A stretch of 22,062 bases of DNA from an uncultured Pirellulaceae bacterium (GTDB lineage: Bacteria; Planctomycetota; Planctomycetia; Pirellulales; Pirellulaceae). The position numbers and the translations under genes are program-made. Where the stretch lies: positions 1-22,062 of the forward strand of contig CAKQWG010000040.1 of assembly GCA_934278005.1 (NCBI GenBank), written 5' to 3'. Shown in pieces: positions 14,669-21,884 of the stretch. The notes beneath the pieces are model-generated. The model was not told where the DNA came from. It ran no database searches and worked only from the letters and a program-made list of their open reading frames with translations. Numbering within the stretch: position 1 is the first letter of the stretch; each line of letters begins with the position of its first letter.

Positions 14669-16189
14669 ATGATCCCGTACTCTACCGACGCGCCCCTGTA
14701 TCACCGGCCCATTGCTACCGTCGCGATAATTTTGATCACTACGCTGCTGTACTTTGTCGTGCCGAGCCGGCAACTTGAATTGCACTCGCCACCGGCCCAG
14801 CCCACTGCGGGAGTCTTCGACCCCTTCGCGCCTCCCGATCTGCCGCCCGGCGATCCGGCCCCGCCGGACAAAGCGTGGGACGCCGACGCGTTTTCTATTG
14901 TGCAAGCGCCGGTGCCAGCCGATGGGCCAGCGCCAGAGGCTGGGGCCCCGAAGGTGGGGGTCGACGGTGGCAATGAGGAGGGCGAGCGTGGGCTGCAGAA
15001 AGGGGACATTGCCGCTGATGGTCCCCTGCCGGACGCACGCCACGCAGGTGGTAAAGCCCTGGCTCCACTGACGCTTGCACTGGAGCATGGTGTGGGGCTC
15101 AGGCCGTGGCAGTGGATCAGCAGTCTGTTCCTGCACGCCGGTTTTGTGCAGTTGCTACTGAACTTGCTCTCCTTATGGGCCTTTGGGCTGGTCGTCGAAG
15201 GCAAGGTCGGCGCGTGGCCGCTGCTGGCCATCTACCTAGGCATCGGCAGTTCGCAAGCTGCGCTGGAGCAAACGTTAACCCTCTGGGCTACGCCTTCGGT
15301 TTCGATGGGAGCCAATGCGGCACTATTGGGACTGCTGGGCGTGGCCGTCGTATGGGCACCACGCAATGAATTTAGTGTCGTGTGGGGTTTTGGCGTTCGC
15401 GGAGGATCGATCGAAATTCCCGTATTGATGTTTGGATTCATTCAGTTGGCGGTGGAATTGATCGGAGTCGCTTCCGGCGGGTTCGGCATTACGGCTAGTT
15501 TGATGCACCTGGTCGGACTGGCTATGGGATTCGCTGTCGGAGCGGTGTGCCTGCGCCGTGGCTGGGTGGACTGCGAGGGTTGGGATCTGTTCAATGTCTG
15601 GCATGGCCGAGAGACGGGCGTAGCACGCGACGAACAATTGGAGGCTGAAGCGCGCGCCCTGGTTCGAGCCAGCGTGCCTGATCGCGCTGGTAAGCTAGGC
15701 GGGCCGGTGGCTGGGCCACCGCGAAAAGGGACTCGACGCTCCTGGTCCAACAGGACTGCTCGGGAGGTTACTCCGCCCCCCTTGCCCGTTGGCCAACAGC
15801 GTCTACAAGTAGTCGAGCGGGCGATCGCCGAAGGCAACCTAGCGGTAGCGCTAAAGCTATACGCCAAACTGCAAGTCAGCCAGCCAGAGGAGCAGTTGTC
15901 GCAAGCCGCGCTGTTCGAGCTCATCAAGCTGCTGTTGAAAGCCAAGGACTATCAGCGCGCCATACCGCTTTTGCGCCAGCACATTGCACTCTTTTCTGAG
16001 CAGCGGCTTGGGCTGCAATTAAATTTGGCGCAGCTGCTGCTCTATTTGCAGCAGCCGCGTAAAAGTTTGGAAGTCTTGCACGCAGTGCTGCCAGGACAGC
16101 TTGCCGCGACTCAACGTGCAACGTGGCAGGAATTGATCCAGCACGCCCAAGCTCAGATTGACGAGGGCACTCTGGAGATCAGCGAGTAG
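14669..16189 (+). CDS. Rhomboid-fold membrane protein, probably catalytically inactive, with TPR-like C-terminus
   Basis: 506 aa. The first membrane helix is at about 14-32, followed by an unusual Pro/Ala/Gly/acidic loop of about 110 residues. The rhomboid core then begins with WISSLFLHAGFVQLLLNLL (His156, Asn165 kept). The catalytic-serine motif, normally GASG, reads SMGANAALLGLLG, so Asn216 replaces the serine. The second catalytic residue, His280 in LMHLVGLAMG, is retained. The core ends with WVDCEGWDLFNVWHG, a phrase I associate with planctomycete rhomboid-like proteins. Residues about 375-500 are helical repeats of TPR type (AIAEGNLAVALKLYAKLQ, KDYQRAIPLLRQHIALF). Without the serine it cannot use the usual protease chemistry, so a membrane chaperone or adaptor role is more likely. 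The ATG at 14669 has AGAAGGA; an in-frame GTG at 14645 is less likely. Confidence 0.85.
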   Translation: MIPYSTDAPLYHRPIATVAIILITTLLYFVVPSRQLELHSPPAQPTAGVFDPFAPPDLPPGDPAPPDKAWDADAFSIVQAPVPADGPAPEAGAPKVGVDGGNEEGERGLQKGDIAADGPLPDARHAGGKALAPLTLALEHGVGLRPWQWISSLFLHAGFVQLLLNLLSLWAFGLVVEGKVGAWPLLAIYLGIGSSQAALEQTLTLWATPSVSMGANAALLGLLGVAVVWAPRNEFSVVWGFGVRGGSIEIPVLMFGFIQLAVELIGVASGGFGITASLMHLVGLAMGFAVGAVCLRRGWVDCEGWDLFNVWHGRETGVARDEQLEAEARALVRASVPDRAGKLGGPVAGPPRKGTRRSWSNRTAREVTPPPLPVGQQRLQVVERAIAEGNLAVALKLYAKLQVSQPEEQLSQAALFELIKLLLKAKDYQRAIPLLRQHIALFSEQRLGLQLNLAQLLLYLQQPRKSLEVLHAVLPGQLAATQRATWQELIQHAQAQIDEGTLEISE

Positions 16190-16439
16190 AAAACGCACGC
16201 GAGCCGCTTGGCTTTGCGTTAAGAAGCAAACGCACAGAAGGCAAAGACGCAGAGGGCCATGCAATGGGAAAGCCGGTGGATTGATGTCCCTCAGGCACAG
16301 CAGGCAGATCGCACTCCTGTGCATCTCTCTCAGCTATGTCCCGGATCGGCTGAACGGAGCCGCGAACTTAAAGCTGGGGATATGAAATCGGGACTCCGAG
16401 ATCGGAAATTTGAAACGGGAATTGTTGCTGAGTGTCTCT
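16190..16439. terminator. Convergent intergenic region with possible rhomboid-gene terminator hairpin
   Basis: Just past the stop, AACGCA (16192-16197) pairs with TGCGTT (16215-16220), with an inner AGCC/GGCT pair. This is a hairpin without a U-tract. At 16224-16242 a purine-rich word AAGCAAACGCACAGAAGGC resembles one at 21070-21092. The rest of the gap to the S46 peptidase gene shows no gene or clear signal. Confidence 0.35.
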
Positions 16440-18461
16440 CTAGCGGCCGATCTGCTTGATCAACTCGTCTGCACCATAGATCTTATCCAAAACTTCTAAC
16501 ACGGCAGCGATATGCACTGCCACGGCCCGCCCTTGATCTTCGCTATGGTAGAAATCAGCGGTCAGGCTTTGAATGTTGCCGTCAAAGATCACACCGACTA
16601 GACGTCCTGCGCGATCGACCACGGGAGAACCTGAATTGCCGCCGATAATATCCGCTGTGCACACAAAGTTAATCGGCGTGTCGAGGTCGAGCTTGTCTTT
16701 AGCAGCAGTCCAGCTATCGGGCAGTACCCAATCCTCTGATCGCTGGTGTGCCTGCTCGTGCTCAAAGGCTCCGCCGAGAGTTGTGCGCGGCGGAATTTTC
16801 TGCCCCTCCTCTTCGTAACCCTTGACTAAACCAAAGGCCAAACGCAGTGTGAACGTGGCGTCGGGATAGACGGAATCGCCCTCGGCTGCAAATTTAGCTT
16901 CAGCAATTTTGGCGTAGGCTTGCCGTTCGCGTTCGTCGAGCTCCTCGTTGATCTGCCGCAGTGCGCGGTATTCGGGCTCGAGGATCTTGGCCAGACCGAT
17001 CAGCGCATCGGAACTCTGTGCGATGCCAGCTTGCCCGGCCTCAGCCAGCTCTCGTCGCGCCTCGACAGAAAACAAGTTGGTGTTTGTAATGAGTTCGGCG
17101 GCGCGTTCGCGCGGCCCCTTGCCGGCCAGGACTTGTTGCACCAGTTCGTCGTTGCCGCCGCGCGTTTCAATAAGGCGGGCTAATTCATCGGCGAGCTGCA
17201 CGCGCTCTAGGTCTTCATACAGCGGGGCAGGGGAGAACAGGCTCTGTTCAAGCGATTGACGATTTGAATCACGGAACTCGCGTAGACGATCCTCGCTGGG
17301 CTTGGTGTCCTCGGTGGCCATCAACACGAGCTCTTCGGCGATGCTATATAGGCTGCTGCGCAAACTACCGCTACGGTTCAGCAATGCGACGCGCTCTTGT
17401 TGTACTTGAGCGATGGTCTCCCAGGGCGTCACTTGGCTGACCGTAGATTTGAGCTGTTTCTCGGCTTGGCGCTTTCGGACCAAGAAGCCGGGGTCTTGCA
17501 GGCCGGCCAGCATGCCAGTGTAGGCCTTGCGTGAGTTTTGAATGCCGAACAGCTCGTCATGTCCGCGCCGCGCTTGTTCAGGCCCATTGAGTCCATACTG
17601 CTGCAGCAAAATTTCTTTGCGACGCAGCAGATCCAGCACTCGTGGCATGCGGTAGTCGCGTTGATACTCCAGCGCGGCGGTTGTCAGAATGCGTTGAGTT
17701 CGACCTGGATTGCCGCTGACGAAGACCAAATCGCCGGCTTGCGCTCCGTCGGGGTTGACCTCTAGAAAATGCTCAAGCTGAGCTGGTTTGCCATCTTCGT
17801 AAACGCGGAAGATGGTTACATCCAGACAGAATCGCGGGTATTCGAAGTTGTCAGCATCTCCGCCAAAGAAGGCCGCTTTAGCCTCGGGAGCCCACACTAG
17901 GCGCACGTCGGTGTAGCGCTTGTAGCGATACAGATGATAGCGACCGCCGCCGTAGAGCGTCACTACATCGCTGCGCAAGCCCGTCGCTTGCTTGGACTCT
18001 TGCTCGATCTTGGCCATCGCAGCGCGGCGAGCCGTCGAGGCATCCGCTGCGCTCAACTCGGCAGAGACCGCCGCGGTGACTCGCTCGGTCACATCCTCGA
18101 TCGATACCAATTGATTCAGCTCCAGGTCAGGCGCTGGCAGTTCATCGGCGAGTGTTTTAGCGTAGTAACCAGCGTTAGCCAAGTTGCGTTCGGGTGTCGA
18201 CAATTTATACAGCGTATCGGCTGCCACGTGGTGATTGGTCAGTACCAATCCGTTGCTGGAGATGAACGAGGCTGAGCCGCCAGAGTTGAAACGCACGCTC
18301 GAGAGCATTAAATGCTCTGACCACTGCTCGGTTACCTGGAAGTCATGTTGCTGTTCGAGCTGTTGGGTGGGCAGGGCGTTGAACAACCACATGCCTTCGT
18401 CCGCTATAGCACTGCAACAGAATAGCGTTTGGGCACACAGGGCGAGGGTAAGCGTACGCAT
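16440..18461 (-). CDS. Secreted S46-family dipeptidyl-peptidase (DPP7/DPP11-like)
   Basis: 673 aa. The signal peptide is MRTLTLALCAQTLFCCSAIA, and the mature protein begins DEGMWLFNALP, the usual opening of S46 peptidases. The trypsin-like triad is visible: His78 in GLVLTNHHV, Asp214 in LDVTIFRVY (just after GGDADNFEYPR) and Ser610 in GGNSGSPVV. A long helical region between the Asp and Ser segments matches the family's cap domain. These enzymes release dipeptides from the N-termini of peptides in the periplasm, feeding amino-acid uptake. The P1 specificity (broad as in DPP7, or acidic as in DPP11) cannot be decided here. Length is slightly under the usual 700 or so residues. The start at 18461 was chosen for the signal peptide, with GGAG upstream. 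It is transcribed away from the small membrane-protein gene. Confidence 0.93.
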   Translation of the reverse strand: MRTLTLALCAQTLFCCSAIADEGMWLFNALPTQQLEQQHDFQVTEQWSEHLMLSSVRFNSGGSASFISSNGLVLTNHHVAADTLYKLSTPERNLANAGYYAKTLADELPAPDLELNQLVSIEDVTERVTAAVSAELSAADASTARRAAMAKIEQESKQATGLRSDVVTLYGGGRYHLYRYKRYTDVRLVWAPEAKAAFFGGDADNFEYPRFCLDVTIFRVYEDGKPAQLEHFLEVNPDGAQAGDLVFVSGNPGRTQRILTTAALEYQRDYRMPRVLDLLRRKEILLQQYGLNGPEQARRGHDELFGIQNSRKAYTGMLAGLQDPGFLVRKRQAEKQLKSTVSQVTPWETIAQVQQERVALLNRSGSLRSSLYSIAEELVLMATEDTKPSEDRLREFRDSNRQSLEQSLFSPAPLYEDLERVQLADELARLIETRGGNDELVQQVLAGKGPRERAAELITNTNLFSVEARRELAEAGQAGIAQSSDALIGLAKILEPEYRALRQINEELDERERQAYAKIAEAKFAAEGDSVYPDATFTLRLAFGLVKGYEEEGQKIPPRTTLGGAFEHEQAHQRSEDWVLPDSWTAAKDKLDLDTPINFVCTADIIGGNSGSPVVDRAGRLVGVIFDGNIQSLTADFYHSEDQGRAVAVHIAAVLEVLDKIYGADELIKQIGR

Positions 18462-18834
18462 GTTCGGGGCTCCGGCAGGTGAGGTGTGGATCGTCGTCGT
18501 CGGCCAAATAGACGACAGGTTGGTCGGCAAGCGAGTCTGTCTTTCCGCCAGGGACTGAGGTTCCAATGGGATTCTAGCAGACCGCACGAAAAGAGCCTAG
18601 CAAGAGAAACGCTAGTGGGCCAGAGTGGACCTGCGCGCTCGCTGGCTACAGTCTACAAGCAACGGCAGGGCAACCGACTGTTTGCCGGGGGAAAACGCGG
18701 TGGGCGCTGGTGGGAGTTGGTACAATACAAGTATCGTGGCTTCGCCGCGGCATCCTCTAACTATCGATCGCAATCTCTTCCATGGCCCAGCGACCTGCCG
18801 AATTCGCGCACATACCTAGACAGGTTACTCAGCC
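18462..18834. promoter_or_regulatory. Divergent intergenic region (S46 peptidase / small membrane protein)
   Basis: 373 bp between two divergent genes. Both promoters should be here. TACAAT at 18721-18726 is a fair -10 candidate for the plus-strand gene, but I see no matching -35. The open frame continuing upstream of the peptidase start has no signal peptide or Shine-Dalgarno and is not believed. No repeats or RNA genes were noticed. Confidence 0.35.
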
Positions 18835-19143
18835 ATGAGCGACACCAGTGAACCGCCTGTGGTTGCCAATGTCCGTTCGCAAACGCCCGGGAATCCTGCA
18901 GGTCCCGTGGTGCGTTCCAAATGGGTTGGACTGTTAGACAATCGCCCAGCCATCCTGGCGCTGCTGTTTTTGGTGACCGGCTTATTTGGTATTCCGCTGT
19001 TGTGGATGAGCGATAGCTTTTCACGGACTGAAAAAATTGCTTGGTCGATCGTCGTGACGCTCTATACGCTGATGTTGATCGGTGCGATCATCGCTATTTG
19101 CTGGTGGGCCTACCTGCAGGTCAGCCAGCTGATGAATTTGTAG
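18835..19143 (+). CDS. Small two-helix membrane protein, conserved planctomycete type
   Basis: 102 aa. A hydrophilic N-terminal tail of about 35 residues is followed by two membrane helices: PAILALLFLVTGLFGIPLLW (about 39-58) and a second at about 70-97 (SIVVTLYTLMLIGAIIAICW). The short link WMSDSFSRTEKIAW between them is polar. The pattern of two helices around a SFSRTEKI-like turn resembles small uncharacterised proteins I recall from planctomycetes. No function can be given. The Shine-Dalgarno is weak (AGG 13 nt upstream). The downstream neighbour is convergent, so the gene is probably transcribed alone. Confidence 0.75.
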   Translation: MSDTSEPPVVANVRSQTPGNPAGPVVRSKWVGLLDNRPAILALLFLVTGLFGIPLLWMSDSFSRTEKIAWSIVVTLYTLMLIGAIIAICWWAYLQVSQLMNL

Positions 19144-19341
19144 GTTTCTAACGAGCCGTGCTAGTGCTATTCCATTACGGCCCGCGGCCACTTCGTGTCG
19201 GTGGCATTTTGCCACGGAGAGATTGCGAGCTGCCACCTCACACGGCAGCCGCCGCAGTCTCAGCATGGTACGCGACCGCGGTGGCTACTAGACTCCCGTT
19301 CAGCGCGGGTCCCGCTCCACGCGGGTCCCGTTTAGACCGCC
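19144..19341. other. Convergent intergenic gap
   Basis: 198 bp between two genes that end towards each other. It contains a tandem GCGGGTCCCG word (two copies around 19306-19331) and a compact GC-rich palindrome CCGCC/GGCGG close to the stop of the glycosyltransferase gene. Neither has a U-tract, so terminator function is uncertain. Confidence 0.35.
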
Positions 19342-20274
19342 CTAGGCGGCGTAGCGGCGGTGTTGTGTGGCTTGTTCGTGTTGTCCATGAAAGACACGCA
19401 GCAGCTGCTGGTCGTCGGCGCCGCTGAACTGCTGGCGAGCGTGGCTTAGGCGAAGCTGAGTGCGGCGTATCGTGCTAGCGTCGCGTAGTCCGGCAGACCA
19501 AGCTAGAGCTGCCAACATTCTTCCCTGCAGGCAGCCGCTGAGTAGCCCACCGATCGACTTGCTTAAGCCGGGCGAGGCCAAACCATGAGCGGCAGCCAAG
19601 CTGGCGAGCTGCTTCCAGGCGGTTGAGGACAGGCGCCTGGACGGGCCCGATTCGTTGACAGCAGTTACCGAGTCGTCGCGCTGGCAATTAAGACCATGGG
19701 CGTTCAGGGCCAGGGCGAGTTCGACATCGGCGGTGTGCTCGTCGAGTGCCTCATTCCAGCCGCCGAGTGCCAGCAGCACCTTGCGACGGTAGAAACCACA
19801 CTCGAGCAGTGGTCCTATGCACTCCCCACGACTGCTTGTTAACTCGACTCGCCCCGTTTGCGCTGTGCCCGACGTCAGTATGCGGGCATCGATCCCTTGG
19901 GCCGACGCCCGGCGGGATGACGAACTGCGCGAGGAGGCGACGCACACAGCCACCGCAGCGGTCTCCTGTCCCAGCAATTTGTCCAGTGGTGATGTGCTCC
20001 AGCCTGCGGAAACGGTGTTGCCGTCGAGCAGAACGCAGATCGCGGGGGAGCAGGCCGCCATCAACCCAGCATTTAGCAATTGCAGCGTGTTGCTGGCCGG
20101 CTGTTCAGCGATAAAGATGACTTCATCGTCAAGGCTGTATGGGTCGCTGTACGAGCCGTCATGAACGACGATGATCTCGCAATCGTCGGGGCGGTTCTCC
20201 AGCACAGACAGCAGCGTTGCTTCGAGACGAGCATCGTGGTGGCGATGAGGAACGATGATGGACAGACGTGGCAC
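19342..20274 (-). CDS. GT2-like (GT-A fold) glycosyltransferase with altered DxD motif
   Basis: 310 aa, cytoplasmic. The N-terminus PRLSIIVPHRHHDARLEATL and EIIVVHDGS are the nucleotide-sugar-binding start of family-2 glycosyltransferases. The usual DxD position reads LLDGN (Asp84-Gly-Asn86), so the second acid is replaced. GGWNEALDEHTADVELALAL corresponds to the acceptor/base region, where the common ED is AD. The C-terminal third is helical, Arg/Gln-rich, and not assigned. The start is a GTG at 20274, preceded at 7 nt by GGAGGAGA (complement of 20280-20287), one of the best Shine-Dalgarno sites in the window. The frame stays open further upstream to an ATG at 20439, but that part looks unlike a protein N-terminus. 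It may act in cell-surface polysaccharide synthesis. Donor and acceptor are unknown. Confidence 0.75.
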   Translation of the reverse strand: MPRLSIIVPHRHHDARLEATLLSVLENRPDDCEIIVVHDGSYSDPYSLDDEVIFIAEQPASNTLQLLNAGLMAACSPAICVLLDGNTVSAGWSTSPLDKLLGQETAAVAVCVASSRSSSSRRASAQGIDARILTSGTAQTGRVELTSSRGECIGPLLECGFYRRKVLLALGGWNEALDEHTADVELALALNAHGLNCQRDDSVTAVNESGPSRRLSSTAWKQLASLAAAHGLASPGLSKSIGGLLSGCLQGRMLAALAWSAGLRDASTIRRTQLRLSHARQQFSGADDQQLLRVFHGQHEQATQHRRYAA

Positions 20275-20573
20275 AGAGTTCTCCTCCTGGGCTGGCAAAG
20301 CTGGCCAATTTGAAGGAGGGACTACGCATACACCACATGTCGTATGGCAGCGAACCCTCCCTGGAAAAAAACGATGCTCGGCCGTGCCTACATCGTCTGC
20401 TTCCCTGCATAAACTGTCACAACTTTGAGATCGGACCAATCGCTAGCCAAAAATCAGCCAATCGTGCTTGCAATGACTGAAAACCGGTGGTGCGGATGGA
20501 TTATGCGGGGCGTTTTGACCACCAATTCAACGGGCGACGAAGATGAGTTTTAAAAAAAAGGTGAACTTTACAC
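20275..20573. other. Upstream region of the glycosyltransferase gene
   Basis: About 300 bp. It should carry the minus-strand promoter of the glycosyltransferase. I find no confident promoter boxes. An A-run (TTTTAAAAAAAAGG) at about 20548-20561 is the most AT-rich place in this part. No gene is supported on either strand. Confidence 0.35.
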
Positions 20574-20602
20574 TTGCCTTCGGGGTCTAATCGGAGAATA
20601 CT
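20574..20602 (+). promoter_or_regulatory. Possible sigma-70-type promoter for the candidate ncRNA
   Basis: TTGCCT (20574-20579) and AATACT (20597-20602) are separated by 17 bp, an ideal spacing for a housekeeping promoter. Each box matches the consensus only partly. If used, transcription would start near 20609 and run about 300 nt to the terminator at 20908. Confidence 0.3.
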
Positions 20603-20608
20603 AAAGGC

Positions 20609-20908
20609 ATCTGGAGTGTTCGATTTGTCCAGACGACTTTCCGACGTCGCGATAACGCATTGCGACTGGCATGTTTCAGACTCGTTTTCAAACCCTCTTG
20701 GCTGAATTAGGTGGTTTGGAGCGGGCGGACCCTGTAGCGAAAGAGAGGTGATTGCGTGAGTTGTTGTTATTCCAGCCATTGGGGTGATTCCCCGTAGGCA
20801 GCCGGCGGGCTGCAACTGGCAGTCATCCTACGCTCGTGCCGATCACCGAAGCACGAGTATCGAAACGGCGGGCGTAGACACCACCTTGTTGTCTACGCCC
20901 GTTTTTTT
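20609..20908 (+). ncRNA. Candidate structured non-coding RNA (unknown family)
   Basis: A plus-strand stretch with no believable ORF but a chain of perfect hairpins ending in a strong terminator. The helices are CAAACC/GGTTTG (20689-20694 with 20713-20718), GGGG/CCCC (20781-20784 with 20790-20793), CGTAGG/CCTACG (20793-20798 with 20827-20832) enclosing GCAGCC/GGCTGC (20798-20803 with 20808-20813), and CTCGTGC/GCACGAG (20833-20839 with 20851-20857). The terminator stem follows. Some helices share one boundary base. No downstream gene exists on this strand within the window, so a riboswitch is unlikely. The conserved cores of RNase P RNA, tmRNA and SRP RNA are not seen; 6S RNA cannot be excluded. 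The 5' end rests on a weak promoter guess. Confidence 0.5.
20869..20908 (+). terminator. Strong rho-independent terminator
   Basis: A perfect 12-bp stem CGGGCGTAGACA/TGTCTACGCCCG (20869-20880 with 20890-20901), a 9-nt loop, and seven Ts (20902-20908) directly after the stem. This orientation terminates plus-strand transcription. No plus-strand protein gene lies upstream for 1.7 kb, which is the main argument for an RNA gene here. Confidence 0.9.
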
Positions 20909-21226
20909 ATGCGCATTTTGCAGAGCTAGTTGTGTGACAAAAGCTGTGGCTAGAGGAGTACCGAGGTTGCCTCAACCGTAGCAACCCTCCGGCACAATCG
21001 GTCCCCCCTGACCGTTCACACAACATCACTTGCCATTTAATGCGCTTGCCCGACTGTGCACTCTGCCTTAAGCAAACAAACGCACAGAGCGCACAGGACC
21101 GTGTAGCGAGTCACTGCACCAGCAAGCTGTGCCCAGACTGATTTGTCAGACGGTGGGTTGTGGCAGCTCTGTTAACGGAACAACCCCCTCATCGTCCCCT
21201 ATCTGCTTCATCGCTACCTGTCAATG
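20909..21226. other. Intergenic stretch without a recognisable gene
   Basis: No gene is supported. It contains a small hairpin GGTTGC/GCAACC at about 20964-20985. It also has a word AAGCAAACAAACGCACAGAG at 21070-21089 that echoes 16224-16242 past the rhomboid-like gene. The dispersed hairpin element follows at 21227. Confidence 0.4.
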
Positions 21227-21276
21227 ATCTTCAGCCCAGCGGGCGGCACATCCCTGCCGGCCGCGTAAGCCGCCGG
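21227..21276 (-). repeat. Dispersed 50-bp hairpin (REP-like) element, copy 2
   Basis: Reverse complement of the element at 1-50, differing at a few positions, with the same GCGGCCGGCA/TGCCGCCCGC stem. It is a direct repeat of copy 3, 608 bp away, and the two bracket the GTGTCCCC repeat field. Confidence 0.85.
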
Positions 21277-21319
21277 TCTGCATGCATAGCGACTGTGCTA
21301 ACCCTCAATCCTCCACCCG

Positions 21320-21834
21320 CCAGCCACTTCAATGAGGAGTCAATGAGGAGGGAGTCAATGAGGAGTGTCCCCGCTCGCGGCGCCTCAAAGGAGGGGGGCA
21401 ATTAGGAGTGTCCCCGCTCGCGGCGCCTCAAAGGTGCAGGAGGAGTGTTCCCGCGCGCGGCGCCTCAAGAACGCGCGAGTCGGGAGTGTCCCCGAACGCG
21501 CCGAACGCGCCGAACGCGCCGAACGCGCCGAACGCGCCGAACGCGCCGAACGCGCCGAACGCGCCGAACGCGCAGGTGGCAATGTGCAAGAGGAGTGTCC
21601 CCGCTCGCGGCGCCTCAACGCAGGTGGGGAGTGTCCCCGAAGGCGTCCCCGAAGGCGCCCCGAGTGCGCCGCCCCAATGTGCAGTGTCCCCGAACGCGCT
21701 CCGAACGCGCCGCCTTAATGTGCAGCGCCGCCCCAATGTCCAATTGTCCCCGAACGCGCTCTGCAGCGAGGAATGTCCCCGATCCCCCGGTCGCCTGGCA
21801 GCCACTTCAACGAGGAGTGTCCCCATCCTTATTG
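21320..21834. repeat. GTGTCCCC repeat field (about ten degenerate units)
   Basis: About ten copies of a GGAGTGTCCCCG-type core, for example near 21364, 21407, 21441, 21484, 21592, 21628, 21681, 21746, 21770 and 21815. Four are extended to GTGTCCCCGCTCGCGGCGCC (one slightly varied) followed by TCAA; several others continue as CGAACGCGC. Both ends of the field carry a related GCCACTTCAAYGAGGAG phrase. All reading frames through it give low-complexity translations, so it is not coding. Words of the GGGGACA/TGTCCCC kind recall REP sequences linked to RAYT transposases, but no such transposase is present. Confidence 0.8.
21493..21573. repeat. Perfect 9-bp tandem repeat, 9 copies
   Basis: CGAACGCGC repeated nine times without a mismatch (starts every 9 bp from 21493 to 21565). 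It sits inside the GTGTCCCC field and seems to be an expansion of the CGAACGCGC tail found singly after other GTGTCCCC cores (about 21688 and 21752). Perfect identity suggests recent expansion by slippage. Confidence 0.95.
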
Positions 21835-21884
21835 ATCTTTAGCCCAGCGGGCGGCACATCCCTGCCGGCCGCGTAAGCCGCCGG
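21835..21884 (-). repeat. Dispersed 50-bp hairpin (REP-like) element, copy 3
   Basis: Nearly identical to copy 2 and in the same orientation, inverted relative to copy 1 at the left end of the window. The hairpin arms are conserved. It closes the GTGTCCCC repeat field. Confidence 0.85.

Noticed and set aside
14414..15136. 240-codon minus-strand open frame overlapping the start of the rhomboid-like gene
   Set aside because: Its translation is dominated by the 21-bp repeat (ILAISAA units) and the antisense of a real gene; no start signal or recognisable domain.
18462..18587. N-terminal extension of the S46 peptidase to an ATG at 18587
   Set aside because: It would bury a clear signal peptide behind 42 residues of unlikely composition, and the ATG at 18461 has a ribosome-binding site.
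20275..20439. N-terminal extension of the glycosyltransferase to an ATG at 20439
   Set aside because: The 55 extra residues are Cys/Arg-rich and unlike a GT2 start. The GTG at 20274 has a near-perfect Shine-Dalgarno and begins at the first beta strand.
20501..20815. 104-codon minus-strand open frame across the candidate RNA
   Set aside because: Composition looks random, there is no Shine-Dalgarno, and it is antisense to the hairpin chain and overlaps several of its helices.
20609..20908. RNase P RNA, tmRNA, SRP RNA or a known riboswitch
   Set aside because: The conserved core words of these RNAs are not present, and no plus-strand gene follows that a riboswitch could control. 6S RNA could not be excluded.
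21360..21876. Long open frames in several frames on both strands across the repeat field
   Set aside because: They arise from the 9-bp and GTGTCCCC repeats (long Asn-Ala-Pro, Glu-Arg-Ala or Arg-Thr-Arg runs), coexist in many frames, and have no ribosome-binding sites.
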